Origin: DASQPR01 sp963724705
GTDB taxonomy: Bacteria > Actinomycetota > Actinomycetes > Mycobacteriales > Micromonosporaceae
Length of the DNA: 64,000 bases
Assembly (NCBI GenBank): GCA_963724705.1
Contig: CAVRVS010000004.1
Span: forward strand, 248,001-312,000
Direction: 5' to 3'
Part shown: in pieces, positions 37,316 through 45,950 of the stretch
Layout: every line of letters begins with the position of its first letter
Position numbering within the stretch: the stretch's first letter is position 1
Translations under genes and position numbers: made by a program
Notes under the pieces: model-generated
Databases searched by the model: none
What the model was told of the DNA's origin: nothing
What the model saw: the letters and a program-made list of their open reading frames with translations, nothing else

Positions 37316-37891
37316 ATGACCGCAGCGGAGACGGAACTCGTCCAGCGTGCGGTCCGCGGTGACCCGGACGCGACGACTGCGCTGCTGGAACTGATTCGGC
37401 CCGGCCTCTTGCGCTACTGCCGCGCCCATCTCGGCCGCACAGGTGAGCGTTACACCACGGCGGATGATGTGAGCCAGGACGTGTGCCTCGCGATCCTGGC
37501 GGCGCTGCCACGCTTCCGGGACGAGGGACGGCCATTCGCCGCGTTCGTCTACGGCATCGCCGCACACAAGATTGCTGATGCCCAGCGCGCCGCGGTGCGC
37601 CATCTGTCTGTGGCGCCAGTCGGCTCGCTGCCGGAACAGGCGGACGCCGCTCCCGATCCGGCGCAACAGGCGGTAGCCGTCGACCAGGCCAGACGACTGT
37701 CGCGACTGCTGCGGCATTTGTCCGAGCTACACCGTGAGATCATCATCCTCCGCGTCGCGGTCGGGTTGTCCGCCGCCGAGGTGGGGTCGACACTCGGTAT
37801 GTCGGCCGGAGCCGTCCGAGTCGCGCAATCGCGTGCTCTTGCGCACCTGCGCGAGTTGGCAGGCGGCATTTTTGATGAGGTACCGGCATGA
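37316..37891 (+). CDS. sigD: ECF RNA polymerase sigma factor, SigD-like
   Basis: 191 residues, ATG 37316. Sigma region 2 is seen in LLRYCRAHLGRTGERYTTAD, DDVSQDVCLAILAALPRF and FAAFVYGIAAHKIADAQR. Region 4 is in LSELHREIIILRVAVGLSAA and GMSAGAVRVAQSRALAHLR. The wording and the following RsdA-like gene (four-base overlap) fit the SigD group of actinobacteria, which controls lipid and envelope genes in mycobacteria. It is divergent from the mce operon, so it could act on that promoter as well as its own; this is inference. Confidence 0.88.
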   Translation: MTAAETELVQRAVRGDPDATTALLELIRPGLLRYCRAHLGRTGERYTTADDVSQDVCLAILAALPRFRDEGRPFAAFVYGIAAHKIADAQRAAVRHLSVAPVGSLPEQADAAPDPAQQAVAVDQARRLSRLLRHLSELHREIIILRVAVGLSAAEVGSTLGMSAGAVRVAQSRALAHLRELAGGIFDEVPA

Positions 37892-38736
37892 CTGACACGA
37901 CGCCTTCGCCATCGAACGAGCCATACGACCTGGACCTGATCCGGGCCGACGAGGCACTACTTGATGCACTCGGGCGCGGCGAGTCGGTCGAGCAGACCGA
38001 CAGCCTCGCCACCTTACTGACCGCGTGGCGCGCGGACCTCGTCGCCGAGCCGCCACAGACATCGCCAATCCGGCCCCCGCAGCCAGTCGTCGCAGGCGCC
38101 CATCCGGACACGACGCTCGGTAACGCGCAGCAAAGGACGGCTCAGCCGCACGTCCGAATATCTCGCAAGGCCCGCATCGCCGTAGCCGCAGCCATTATCG
38201 GCGCGATCGCCGGCGGCACCGCGGCCGCGGCTGCTACGGCCACGCCTGGTAGTCCACTGTGGTCCATCAGTCAGGTGATCTACCCGGCAAGGGCCGACCG
38301 CATCGCCACTGAGGATGCGCTCGCGCAGGCACGCCGCGCCATCGACAACCGGAATTTCGACCGTGCCAGGCAAGCATTGGATCAGGCAGAAGCCCTGATC
38401 TCGCGAGTACACGACCCGCGGCAAGCCGCCCGCCTGCGCGTCGAGCTACAGGAGGTAACGCAACTGTTGGTTAGTGCCGCCGCGCCGACCGTTCCGCTAC
38501 CGACGTCCACAGCGGCTCCGGTTCCCCTTCCCTCGTCATCGCCCGGCCGTCCCGCTCGGCCGCCAGCAACGCCCGGAGCACCCACTGGCGGTCCCGGACC
38601 CCTGCTGCCGAGCCCGCTGCTTCCCGATCCGCGCTCGCATTCGAATCCCACACCGACTGGAACGGGACTATTGCCAAGCATCCCTCCGCTGCCAAGTCTG
38701 CTACCCACCCTGCCGATCCACGGCCTTGGTGAATAG
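37888..38736 (+). CDS. rsdA: anti-sigma-D factor RsdA-like membrane protein
   Basis: 282 residues, ATG 37888 overlapping the sigma stop. The N-terminus contains the sigma-binding motif YDLDLIRADEALLDALGRGE, characteristic of RsdA. A membrane helix follows (about 90-115, IAVAAAIIGAIAGGTAAAAA). Outside is a helical piece (DALAQARRAIDNRNFDRARQ) and then a long Pro/Ser/Leu-rich tail ending HGLGE. The protein should hold the sigma factor at the membrane until proteolysed. The outer 'TATPGSPLWSISQVIYP' piece is also a common feature of this family. Confidence 0.86.
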   Translation: MTDTTPSPSNEPYDLDLIRADEALLDALGRGESVEQTDSLATLLTAWRADLVAEPPQTSPIRPPQPVVAGAHPDTTLGNAQQRTAQPHVRISRKARIAVAAAIIGAIAGGTAAAAATATPGSPLWSISQVIYPARADRIATEDALAQARRAIDNRNFDRARQALDQAEALISRVHDPRQAARLRVELQEVTQLLVSAAAPTVPLPTSTAAPVPLPSSSPGRPARPPATPGAPTGGPGPLLPSPLLPDPRSHSNPTPTGTGLLPSIPPLPSLLPTLPIHGLGE

Positions 38737-38859
38737 GTGGTCGGAGAAAGAACCTGTTCGGCGTCAACGATGCCTCGCGAACGCAGCCCGCGAGGCGACA
38801 CCACCACCCCATGCATGGGCGTGTGGCTGCCGCGCGAAAGGCTTGATGCGTGGCGATCG

Positions 38860-39075
38860 CCCGTCTTCGAGGCGTCAGCGGATGCCGCATCGAAGACCGC
38901 GAGAACGACGTGGATGCGGTCGCGGGCGGGGCGAGCTTGGCCAGTCGATGCGAGACGCGCGCTTTGACGGTCGCCTCTCCCAGAAACCGATCCGCGACGA
39001 TCTCGACGTTGGACAGTCGACCAGTCACCGGCAGCCATACCTGGTGTTCACGTGCGGTAAGCGTGTCCGGGGCGC
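38860..39075 (-). pseudogene. C-terminal fragment of a LuxR-type response regulator
   Basis: The frame reads DTLTAREHQVWLPVTGRLSN, VEIVADRFLGEATVKARVSH, RLAKL; after one shift near 38930 it continues ARDRIHVVLAVFDAASA. This is the LuxR/NarL HTH and C-terminal helix with several changed positions (for example HQVW for REVL). The receiver domain is missing; a fragment of an FAD oxidase gene precedes it instead. It is non-functional as it stands. Confidence 0.6.
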
Positions 39076-39151
39076 GAGCAGCGTGTCGCCGCGGTGAACC
39101 GCACACACCGTATCGGTGACTGGCAGGTTGATCTCATCGTCTGCCGCGGCT

Positions 39152-39395
39152 GCTGGACACCGTGGCCCCCACCGCGTACCGCGATCTCCACGTCGAGATC
39201 CCGGCCGAAGCCGATCGCATTGACCACGTCGTCGACGTTCTCGCATTGAACGATGACCCGTGGACGCTTGTCGATCATCGCGTTGAAGACGCTTCGCGCA
39301 TCGTCGTAGCCCCGGTCACCCGGTACGATGACGATGCCGCTGACCTGGCCGCGAAGTTCGTCCAGCGCCTTCTGGTTCATCTCGCTCGCGCGCAT
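39152..39395 (-). pseudogene. N-terminal fragment of an FAD-linked oxidase (BBE-type)
   Basis: Starts MRASEMNQKALDELRGQVSG (39395, or ATG 39380) and continues IVPGDRGYDDARSVFNAMID, VQCENVDDVVNAIGFGRDL and AVRGGGHGVQ. That is the start of the FAD_binding_4 fold. The homologous first part at the window's end begins GELVRPGDPAYDDARSIWN. After GGGHGV the resemblance is lost, and the sequence runs into the LuxR fragment. Two genes were evidently joined by a deletion, leaving the 5' end of one and the 3' end of the other. Confidence 0.65.
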
Positions 39396-39924
39396 GGAAT
39401 CCCCCTCTGCGGCGTGCCGTCACGGTTCGCCGCAGAATCGTGGTCGGGTACCGGTCGTGACGAACGGGCCGGCACACAACGTCTGCCGACGCACGGTGCC
39501 GGTGTCCGATCCGGTACTCGAATCAACGAACCCAGGCGGGCACGCGTCGGCGTACCCACCCGCCGACGGTAGCCCGCGCGCGAACAAGAACAGGCCGAAA
39601 TGAGCGGCCTCACAACAGATTCCATGCTTGGACAAAGCCACCTATACGGAAATGATCGACGCTGGGTAGCTTCACGCCACGGAATCGGTAGGCCGCAACC
39701 CGGTCAGCGCGTGCCTACGGCGGCCGGGGTTTGCGTCGGTGACGGGCCGGCAAGTCGCATCAAATCGGGGTGTTCGGGACGGTTCGCGGCGCGGTCTGGG
39801 TTAGACCCGATTCGGTCTGGGTAGCGGGTCGTTAGCCCCTTTGAGGACGGGTGTCCGCGGCCGGCCCGTCCGGACATTGTGGACGCTCGTAAGACCTCGG
39901 TTGCCGATGGCAGGGAGGGCCCTG
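39396..39924. other. intergenic region upstream of the protein kinase
   Basis: About 530 bases between divergent units. No gene recognised. The last 100 bases should carry the kinase promoter. A GGGAGGG ribosome-like site at 39913-39919 serves a short frame described next. Confidence 0.4.
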
Positions 39925-40020
39925 ATGCCGGTGCGTGCGATGCGACGTGCGCCGGATGGCGCGGCAGTTCTACGCGGCGACGGTTGTCGGCCGTGTCTGG
40001 GTGCGAGTAGCCGTGGGTAG
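39925..40020 (+). CDS. possible 31-residue leader frame before the kinase
   Basis: An ATG at 39925 has the best ribosome site of the area (GGGAGGG five bases upstream). It opens a frame of 31 codons that ends at TAG 40018-40020. That stop overlaps the GTG I consider the kinase start (40013), so ribosomes ending here could restart on the kinase. The peptide is Arg/Gly/Cys-rich and matches nothing. Alternatively it marks an indel in the kinase N-terminus. Confidence 0.3.
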   Translation: MPVRAMRRAPDGAAVLRGDGCRPCLGASSRG

Positions 40021-41542
40021 CCCTGCGCGGGAGGACGTTGCGGCGCACCGGCTGCTTGATGGTCGCTACCGGATCGAGCGGTTGCTCGGCGGCGGCGGCA
40101 TGGCCACCGTTTGGCGTGGCCGTGACCTGCGCCTGGACCGGCTGGTCGCGATCAAAGCGCTATCCGGTGACGGGCTGCGCCAACCGATGGCGCTGCAACG
40201 CTTCGACCGTGAGGCCCGCGCGGTGGGTCGGCTGTCGCACCCCAACGTGGTGTCGGTGTACGACGTCGGAATGCAGGACGGGCAGCCGTATCTGGTGATG
40301 GAACTGGTGGAGGGTCAGACAGTGGCGACGCTGTTGGCGGACGGGCGGCTGCCGATCGCCGATGTTCTTGCGATGGGGTCGCAGGTCTGTGACGGTTTGG
40401 CCGCCGCGCACGCGGCCGGGATCATTCACCGCGACGTCAAGCCGGCCAATCTGATCGTGACTCCGAGCGGCGTGGTGAAGATCTGCGACTTCGGGGTCGC
40501 TCGCCTGCTGGATCCGTCGGCGAACCCGAACCTGACCGGGCCGGCTATCGCGTGGGGCAGCCCGAACTACATGGCACCTGAGCAGATCAACGGCGATCCG
40601 ATCGACGGGCGAACCGACCTGTACGCCCTGGGCTGCACCATGTACGCGATGCTGACCGGGGCTCCACCGTTCACCGGCGGTGGGACGTTCGACATCTTGC
40701 ATCAGCACCTGACCGCGCCACCGGAGTCGCTGCGGCAGCGACGAGCCGAGGCGCCATCGCAGGTGGAGGCGCTGGTCCGCGATCTACTGGCCAAGACGCC
40801 CGACGAGCGACCGTCGGATGCGAAAGTCGTGCGTGCACGGATCGTCGCGGCGCAGGCCGATCTGGCGCTGGCCGGCGCTCGGGCAGTCCTGTTGCGGTCC
40901 GCCGCCCCGCATCCGGCAGCGGCCCCGGCGAAACAAACCGGCGTCTCCACCGAGGAGGCACCCGCACGCACGAACATTGGATCGCGCCCACCGACGACGA
41001 AACGCAGACGCTGGATAGTTGCCGCAGTCGCCGCGGCCATCGCACTAGCCGGCGCCACCACGTTCCTGCCGATGCTCCGAACGGAAGCGGGCCGCGTCGC
41101 AGGACCGGGGATTGGGTCCAGCGCATTAGCAGCGACGAGTCCCGCAGGTGCCACGGTGGCTCCGCCGACCTTGGCTCGCTCGGTCGGCACGTCACCGTCG
41201 GCCACGTCACCGTCGGCGGCGCCGGCATCGGCGACGCGCACTCGTCCCGCTCATACTGCTACGTCAACTCGTCCACCGCCACGCACGGATCCGATCACCG
41301 CCTTGCGCCAGGCAATCGGTCAGCAGGTCACCGCAGGAAGCCTCAACGCGGATGTGGCCAACGATCTAAACCACATGGTCGACGACCTGGCCCACACGAT
41401 TGCCACCGGCAACACCGGCGACGTGACGAACAAAATCAAGGCACTGCGGGCCAAGCTCACCACACTGAACAAAGAACGCAAGCTCAGCGATGACGGATAC
41501 CGCGTGCTCAACTCCGCCGTCGACCAGATCGCGGCCGGCTGA
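40013..41542 (+). CDS. membrane-bound serine/threonine protein kinase
   Basis: About 509 residues from GTG 40013 (GTG 39935 and ATG 39956 are alternatives). Kinase domain: RYRIERLLGGGGMATVWRGR (Gly loop), VAIKAL (Lys), HRDVKPANLI with catalytic Asp (about 141), ICDFGVARLL (DFG) and SPNYMAPEQINGDPIDGRTD (APE). A single membrane helix lies at about 333-353 (WIVAAVAAAIALAGATTFL). The outside part is Pro/Thr/Ser-rich and then ends in a helical module with LRQAIGQQVTAGSLNADVAN and LRAKLTTLNKERKLSDDGYR. This is PknB-like topology without PASTA repeats; the end module may bind wall material or a partner protein. Confidence 0.9.
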   Translation: MGSPAREDVAAHRLLDGRYRIERLLGGGGMATVWRGRDLRLDRLVAIKALSGDGLRQPMALQRFDREARAVGRLSHPNVVSVYDVGMQDGQPYLVMELVEGQTVATLLADGRLPIADVLAMGSQVCDGLAAAHAAGIIHRDVKPANLIVTPSGVVKICDFGVARLLDPSANPNLTGPAIAWGSPNYMAPEQINGDPIDGRTDLYALGCTMYAMLTGAPPFTGGGTFDILHQHLTAPPESLRQRRAEAPSQVEALVRDLLAKTPDERPSDAKVVRARIVAAQADLALAGARAVLLRSAAPHPAAAPAKQTGVSTEEAPARTNIGSRPPTTKRRRWIVAAVAAAIALAGATTFLPMLRTEAGRVAGPGIGSSALAATSPAGATVAPPTLARSVGTSPSATSPSAAPASATRTRPAHTATSTRPPPRTDPITALRQAIGQQVTAGSLNADVANDLNHMVDDLAHTIATGNTGDVTNKIKALRAKLTTLNKERKLSDDGYRVLNSAVDQIAAG

Positions 41543-41737
41543 CCAGGCGACCGAAGTGTTGGTGGCGGGGCGTCCGCCGAGGACCGTCGGAATGGTTTGT
41601 GATTCGGCGGGGTCGGGGTGGACTCGGGCGAATGTAGTTGGTGGCTCGCCGCGCGCGGCAAAAGATCTTTGCGGATGATCCGGTTGAGCGAGCCGATCGC
41701 GGGGACGCTTCCTCCTGCGTCGTCATCGCCCGATGGT

Positions 41738-42238
41738 TCAACGGCGCAACGCCAGCGCGTCGGCGATGTCGGCAACGTCCCAGTGCACCGGGTTGATGCT
41801 GGCGGTGTCGAGGCCACGGCGGTGGATGTCGAGGCGGCTGCCGGCCCGGCTGCGCGCCTCGTAGAGCAGTTGGCGCACACCGGCGTCCGCGTCGTCCGGT
41901 GGCGGGCCGTACATCTCCCAGAACGCGTCCACATCGCTCTTGCCGGCGCGTAGGCGCACCTGGTGGATCGTCCAGTCGGCGAGCGGGTCGCCCCACGACG
42001 CGGCGTCCCAGTCGAGGACGCCGGTAACTGTCACGTCGTCCGGCCCGGCCACCAGGACATTGAGCTGCCACAGGTCGATGACTCGGACGCCGCAAGGTTC
42101 AGGCGGACAGGATAGTAGGGCCCGGGCGACGGTCCGGCCGAGCACCGTGTCGGTCGCCCGCCACACCTCACCCATGCCGCCGGCGCAGATCGAGTCGTCC
42201 AGCCGATATCGGCCGCCGAGCAGTTCCCCTGCCTCCAC
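41738..42238 (-). pseudogene. chimera: start of a Ser/Thr kinase joined to the end of an APH-type phosphotransferase
   Basis: ATG 42238. Residues 1-38 are a protein-kinase N-terminus (LLGGRYRLDDSICAGGMGEV, WRATDTVLGRTVA) with its Gly loop. From about residue 48 the protein is the C-terminal half of an aminoglycoside-phosphotransferase-like enzyme: DLWQLNVLVAGPDDVTV, VLDWDAASWGDPLADWTIHQ and a helical end (INPVHWDVADIADALALRR). The usual HGD of the APH loop reads VID here, while the later LDWD metal site remains. No invariant Lys or full catalytic loop is present. The frame is open across the junction (about 42085-42125). I read it as a deletion fusion; a function is possible but not expected. 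Confidence 0.65.
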
Positions 42239-42403
42239 CAGGTAGGGCTACCCACAGACACGGCAGATGACGCCTCGGATGTGTACCCGCGATGTGATCG
42301 GCTCTGCGTTGCGCCGGTCGTACTGGCTTATGCGCGTCATGATGTCTACGTACGACCTCGCTGGGTAACCATCCAGCAGCAGGCCGTCACGAGGGGGCAC
42401 ATC

Positions 42404-42941
42404 ATGCGACGACGTGACACTCAACGCGGCTCGACTTACTTTCCCGGCTACGACGAGGCGACGGAATCGGACACGCTGCAGCTCGCGCGGCAGTTTCCAC
42501 CGGCTGTCCCGCCGTTGGCGCCGGAGTTCTCGCCGTCCGTTTCGCGCTTTGGGCCGCGGGAGGATTCGTTTCCGGGCGGCTTCGAGACGTTCGTAGCGCC
42601 GCGCGCACCGCAGATGCCGTCACGTGTGAGCGTCTGGGCGGCGGGCGGTGCGCTGATCGCCGTGGTGGCCATCTGCGCCACCGTGACCGGCCTGCTCGCA
42701 CCCGTCGGCGCCGCGATCGGTGTCGTCGCGACAGCTGGCGTCGTTGATCGGTCTGCGTACCACCAACCGCCACCTGGCCGGTCACGGGCTCGCGATCGTC
42801 GGTGTGTTGCTTGGCCTCGCCGCCATCGTGATCAGCGCGTTCGCGGTGACCCGGCACTATGCGTGGCCGAACAGCACCGTCGACGAGGTTGCCCGCTGGC
42901 ACTCGTGGCTCGTGGCGCGTTGGCCCTGGCTGAGCCACTGA
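42404..42941 (+). CDS. two-helix membrane protein (DUF4190-like style), frameshifted
   Basis: ATG 42404 behind GAGGGGG. A 70-residue polar, Pro-rich head (STYFPGYDEATESDTLQLAR) precedes a helix VWAAGGALIAVVAICATVTG. The frame then changes near 42735. The other frame gives QLASLIGLRTTNRHLAGHGL and a second helix AIVGVLLGLAAIVISAFAV, ending HSWLVARWPWLSH. Two helices linked by 'IGLRTT..L.GHG-A--G-VLG' recall DUF4190-type proteins. Function unknown. Confidence 0.6.
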
Positions 42942-43292
42942 CTGGCCGGCCGTCCGACCTGCGTGGGCCGGCTACCGACGATGCCCCAGCGGGCGTGACT
43001 TGAGATATGCCCTCGTCTCGGTCCCGGGGCTGCACGAGCGGCTCGCGCGGTGCCACATGTCCTGACACAGCCAGCCGTTGGTGACCCAGCTCGGCCGCTG
43101 TTCGGTGGACCGCCCATCCAGCCACGAGAAGTCCCAGCCCGCGACGTCAGCAGCCGCCGCCTCGGCGATAAGCCTTTCGAAACTGTGCTGCAGTCCGGCA
43201 TCGTCGCAGTCGGATGTCGAGAATCCGCGACCTGCGCCGTCCCCGTCCGGCCGCGGCTACCATGGTCGCGCCGCGGCGGAAGGAGAACGCTC
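42942..43292. other. intergenic stretch, nothing recognised
   Basis: About 350 bases upstream of the PPOX-type gene. Frames are open on both strands but without family likeness. A promoter for the gene at 43293 is expected here. Confidence 0.35.
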
Positions 43293-43787
43293 ATGGAGCC
43301 ACAGGACATCGAGGCCGAACTCGCGACGGCCGGCGCGCAGGAGCTGCTCACGTCCACATCGATGTGTCACCTGGCTTACGTCGGGAAAGACGGTAGCCCG
43401 CGGGTGATCCCGATCGGCTGTTTCTGGACCGGTGAGCAGATCGTGATCTCCACGGCTCCGAGCTCGCCGAAGGTCGCGGCGCTGTCTTCCCATCCGGACG
43501 TCGCCCTGAGCATCGACGTCGGCGAGACACCGGAACAGGCGCGGTCCCTATCGATACGCGGGCGGGCCAGCATCGAGATCGTCGACGGGCTGACTGACGA
43601 GTACGTCGCCAACGCCAGAAAGTCCCTCGCCCCCGAAGCGGTGGCCGAGTTCGAGCAGAACTCCCTCGCGATGTATGACCAGATGGCACGCATCGCGATC
43701 ACGCCGCATTGGGTGCGGTACTACGACTTCGGCGCCGGCCGGCTACCGCGATTCCTGCAGGAGCTGGCCGAGCGGAACCGGTCGTAA
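43293..43787 (+). CDS. pyridoxamine 5'-phosphate oxidase-family (FMN/F420 split-barrel) protein
   Basis: 164 residues from ATG 43293 with AAGGAGAA at 43280-43287; the longer open frame upstream is not needed. Split-barrel features: LTSTSMCHLAYVGKDGSPRV, IPIGCFWTGEQIVISTAPSS, SPKVAALSSHPDVALSIDVG and RSLSIRGRASIEIVDGLTDE. Then comes a helical part and ITPHWVRYYDFGAGRLP. Members bind FMN or F420 and reduce small molecules or haem. The exact cofactor is not predictable. Confidence 0.85.
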   Translation: MEPQDIEAELATAGAQELLTSTSMCHLAYVGKDGSPRVIPIGCFWTGEQIVISTAPSSPKVAALSSHPDVALSIDVGETPEQARSLSIRGRASIEIVDGLTDEYVANARKSLAPEAVAEFEQNSLAMYDQMARIAITPHWVRYYDFGAGRLPRFLQELAERNRS

Positions 43788-43838
43788 CCGGTCGCGGATT
43801 ATCGCGGCCGGATATCGAGGATCGGCGAGGCGACTGCT

Positions 43839-43982
43839 CTAGACCTGAGTGCCTTCTGACGACTCGGGCTCCTCCGCCTTGTCCGGCGATTGATCGACTG
43901 TCCATGTCTCGTCGTATTCGGCAGCGAACTCGTCGGTGTCCGGATCGTCGAATGGACGCGGATGCCTGGTCGGCTCAGTCAT
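43839..43982 (-). CDS. small acidic protein, 47 residues
   Basis: ATG 43982, with GAGAGGG about 14 bases upstream. It reads MTEPTRHPRPFDDPDTDEFA, AEYDETWTVDQSPDKAEEPE, SSEGTQV. The composition (strongly acidic, no hydrophobic core) points to a disordered or partner-binding peptide. Ordered codon use and a clean start/stop support a real gene. No family known. It ends toward the PPOX gene, on the opposite strand. Confidence 0.5.
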   Translation of the reverse strand: MTEPTRHPRPFDDPDTDEFAAEYDETWTVDQSPDKAEEPESSEGTQV

Positions 43983-44318
43983 CTGATCCATCTACCCTCT
44001 CAAACCATTGACTACACGGCCGTACGTGACGACCATGCACCGTATTTGTTCTGCGGCTACCGATGCGACGTGGTCGGCTTCGTCGGGCTGCTCGACAGGC
44101 GACTCGTGGCGGTGCCACCGAGCCGGATCCGCGCCCCCGCGGACAGTTCACGATCGTTTCCCCGGGTACGTACGTAGACGCACCGAAGTCGCCATGGACA
44201 GCAGAGTCTCTAGCCAGCACACGGCTGTACCCCACGCGGATCGTGGCTGCTGCGAGATGAGGACTTCGTGTGATGAACTGACGGGGATGTATCAGCGTGC
44301 CTGCAGTGACGCCACTGC
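43983..44318. other. intergenic stretch, nothing recognised
   Basis: About 335 bases; it should contain the promoter of the small acidic gene. No recognisable coding pattern or hairpin. Confidence 0.3.
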
Positions 44319-44516
44319 GCGCCGCACTTGCACGCTCCCGTGTGGGCGGCGATCCCCAACTTTCGGCACGCGGAATGGTTTGCCGACCATGTCGCCGCCG
44401 ACGCAGTCCTCTTCGACGGCGTAAGCGCCCCGTCCGACGGTGTCCTGCGGCCGACCGCCACCCAGGCGGGCCACGGAATTACGTTGAAGGCAACTACTAC
44501 ATCGGTTGCCCACTAA
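44319..44516 (+). pseudogene. C-terminal scrap of an enolase-superfamily (mandelate racemase-like) gene
   Basis: The frame through 44328 reads VWAAIPNFRHAEWFADHVAA, DAVLFDGVSAPSDGVLRPTA, and ends near GHGITLKATTTSVAH. It resembles the end of mandelate racemase/muconate-lactonising-type enzymes ('-AIPN-RH-EWF-DHV-...-DG---P-DG-L-P--PGHGL-L'). The barrel and metal ligands are absent upstream. It is a truncated remnant with no start. Confidence 0.5.
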
Positions 44517-44580
44517 GACACCACGTCCGCGCCGAGACCAAGACTGCTCGCTGAGTGGCGGGTGTAGACATGCTTAGCCG

Positions 44581-45660
44581 TTACTCGTCGCCGTTGGCAA
44601 CCGATGCGCGGCCGGGCGCGGGCGAGTCGTCGCCATCCGCGTCCCGATCCGGGTCGTGGCCGGTGGGCCGACGCTCGCGGCTACTGGTCCCGCCGACCGT
44701 CGACTGCTCCGGGAAGTTGACCTCTACGTTCTGCTCGGCCTCAGGACGGCGGCGAGTCGCTTCCGCGTACGCCTCGTACGCCCGCCGATCGCCGCTGGTC
44801 AGTGGCGGCGGTGCCACGCTCCGCGGCCAGAGCCGCCGGACCCGTACCACATCGGCCTCGATCGCGTAGAGCGTCAGCTGGGCCTGCAGCCGCAGCCATG
44901 CGAGCAACCCGAGCACGACGCCGAACGTCCCGTACAGCTCCTGTGAATGTCTGACCTCGTGGGTGATCAGCAGCACGCCCATCGCCAACAAGACCTGCCA
45001 CAGCAGCGCCGACGCGACGGCACCGAGCCACATCTCGCGAAGTTGGACGGCGCGTGCGGTCGCCAGCCGGAAGGCCACAAGGAATAGGCCGACGTTGACT
45101 GCGGTAGAGGCAGCCAGCGCCAACACCCGCACGAGAATGCCAAGCGATCCCGTCGAGCCCCCGACGCCGGAGAGCAGACCGGTCACGATGACCGTGACGC
45201 CCATGACGCCGAGAATTCCGAAGCACCGCGCGATTGCCGATGGGAAACCGGGGCGGCTCGCGAACGGTACGTTCCACAAGGTATTGAATGCGCTCTGAGC
45301 CGCGTTAGCCACGCCACGTGCCCCCCACAGGCTAAACAGCGCAGAGACGACGAGGACGTACCAGTGGCCGTGCAGTCCGTTTGTTCGAAGCTGCGGGCCG
45401 ATGACCGGAAAGTCCACCACGGCGGAGTTAAGGATCCGTGTCCGTAACCCGTTCGCGCTCGACAGGACGTAACCGAGCACGGTAGTCAGGACGAGCAGCA
45501 ATGGGAAGACGGCTAGGAACGCATAGAACGCCAGCATCGAAGCGAGGTTTCCGCCGCCGTCGTCACCGAACTTTTTGACGACCGCGACCGGAAACGCGAT
45601 CCACGGCCGGCAGCGTTGGGCAGCATCGATCGGATCGACGAATCTCGTTACCACGTCCAC
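44581..45660 (-). CDS. YihY/BrkB-family inner membrane protein
   Basis: About 359 residues from GTG 45660, with GGAG seven bases upstream; the open frame extends to 45906 without protein-like content. The family pattern is clear: GGGNLASMLAFYAFLAVFPL near the start, WGARGVANAAQSAFNTLWNV in the middle and LYGTFGVVLGLLAWLRLQAQ, LTLYAIEADVVRVRRLWP near the end, with six hydrophobic segments. A polar, charged tail of about 80 residues follows. Members are of uncertain function (formerly 'ribonuclease BN'). Confidence 0.85.
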   Translation of the reverse strand: MDVVTRFVDPIDAAQRCRPWIAFPVAVVKKFGDDGGGNLASMLAFYAFLAVFPLLLVLTTVLGYVLSSANGLRTRILNSAVVDFPVIGPQLRTNGLHGHWYVLVVSALFSLWGARGVANAAQSAFNTLWNVPFASRPGFPSAIARCFGILGVMGVTVIVTGLLSGVGGSTGSLGILVRVLALAASTAVNVGLFLVAFRLATARAVQLREMWLGAVASALLWQVLLAMGVLLITHEVRHSQELYGTFGVVLGLLAWLRLQAQLTLYAIEADVVRVRRLWPRSVAPPPLTSGDRRAYEAYAEATRRRPEAEQNVEVNFPEQSTVGGTSSRERRPTGHDPDRDADGDDSPAPGRASVANGDE

Positions 45661-45950
45661 GCTTCCGCTCCAGTCGCTTCGATATCCAGGGGTACCCGAT
45701 CTCGATCGCCCAGAAACGACGCTGAAGGGCGATCGAGGCACTCTCGGCTTCGGGGTGGGTGTGGGCAGGATTGTCTGCCCGGTGAGTGCGACATCTTGTC
45801 GTAGGGCAGGGCTGCTCCCGGGGTGGTGGGTCGACGGCTTGCGCGACGACGTCGGGCACGAATATCGGGGACGGCCTCGTGTTTGGGACACTGGCGAAGC
45901 GGGCAAAGTGACAGGTTCGAGCTTCGCCGTGGCCAGAGATGCGGTGGGAC

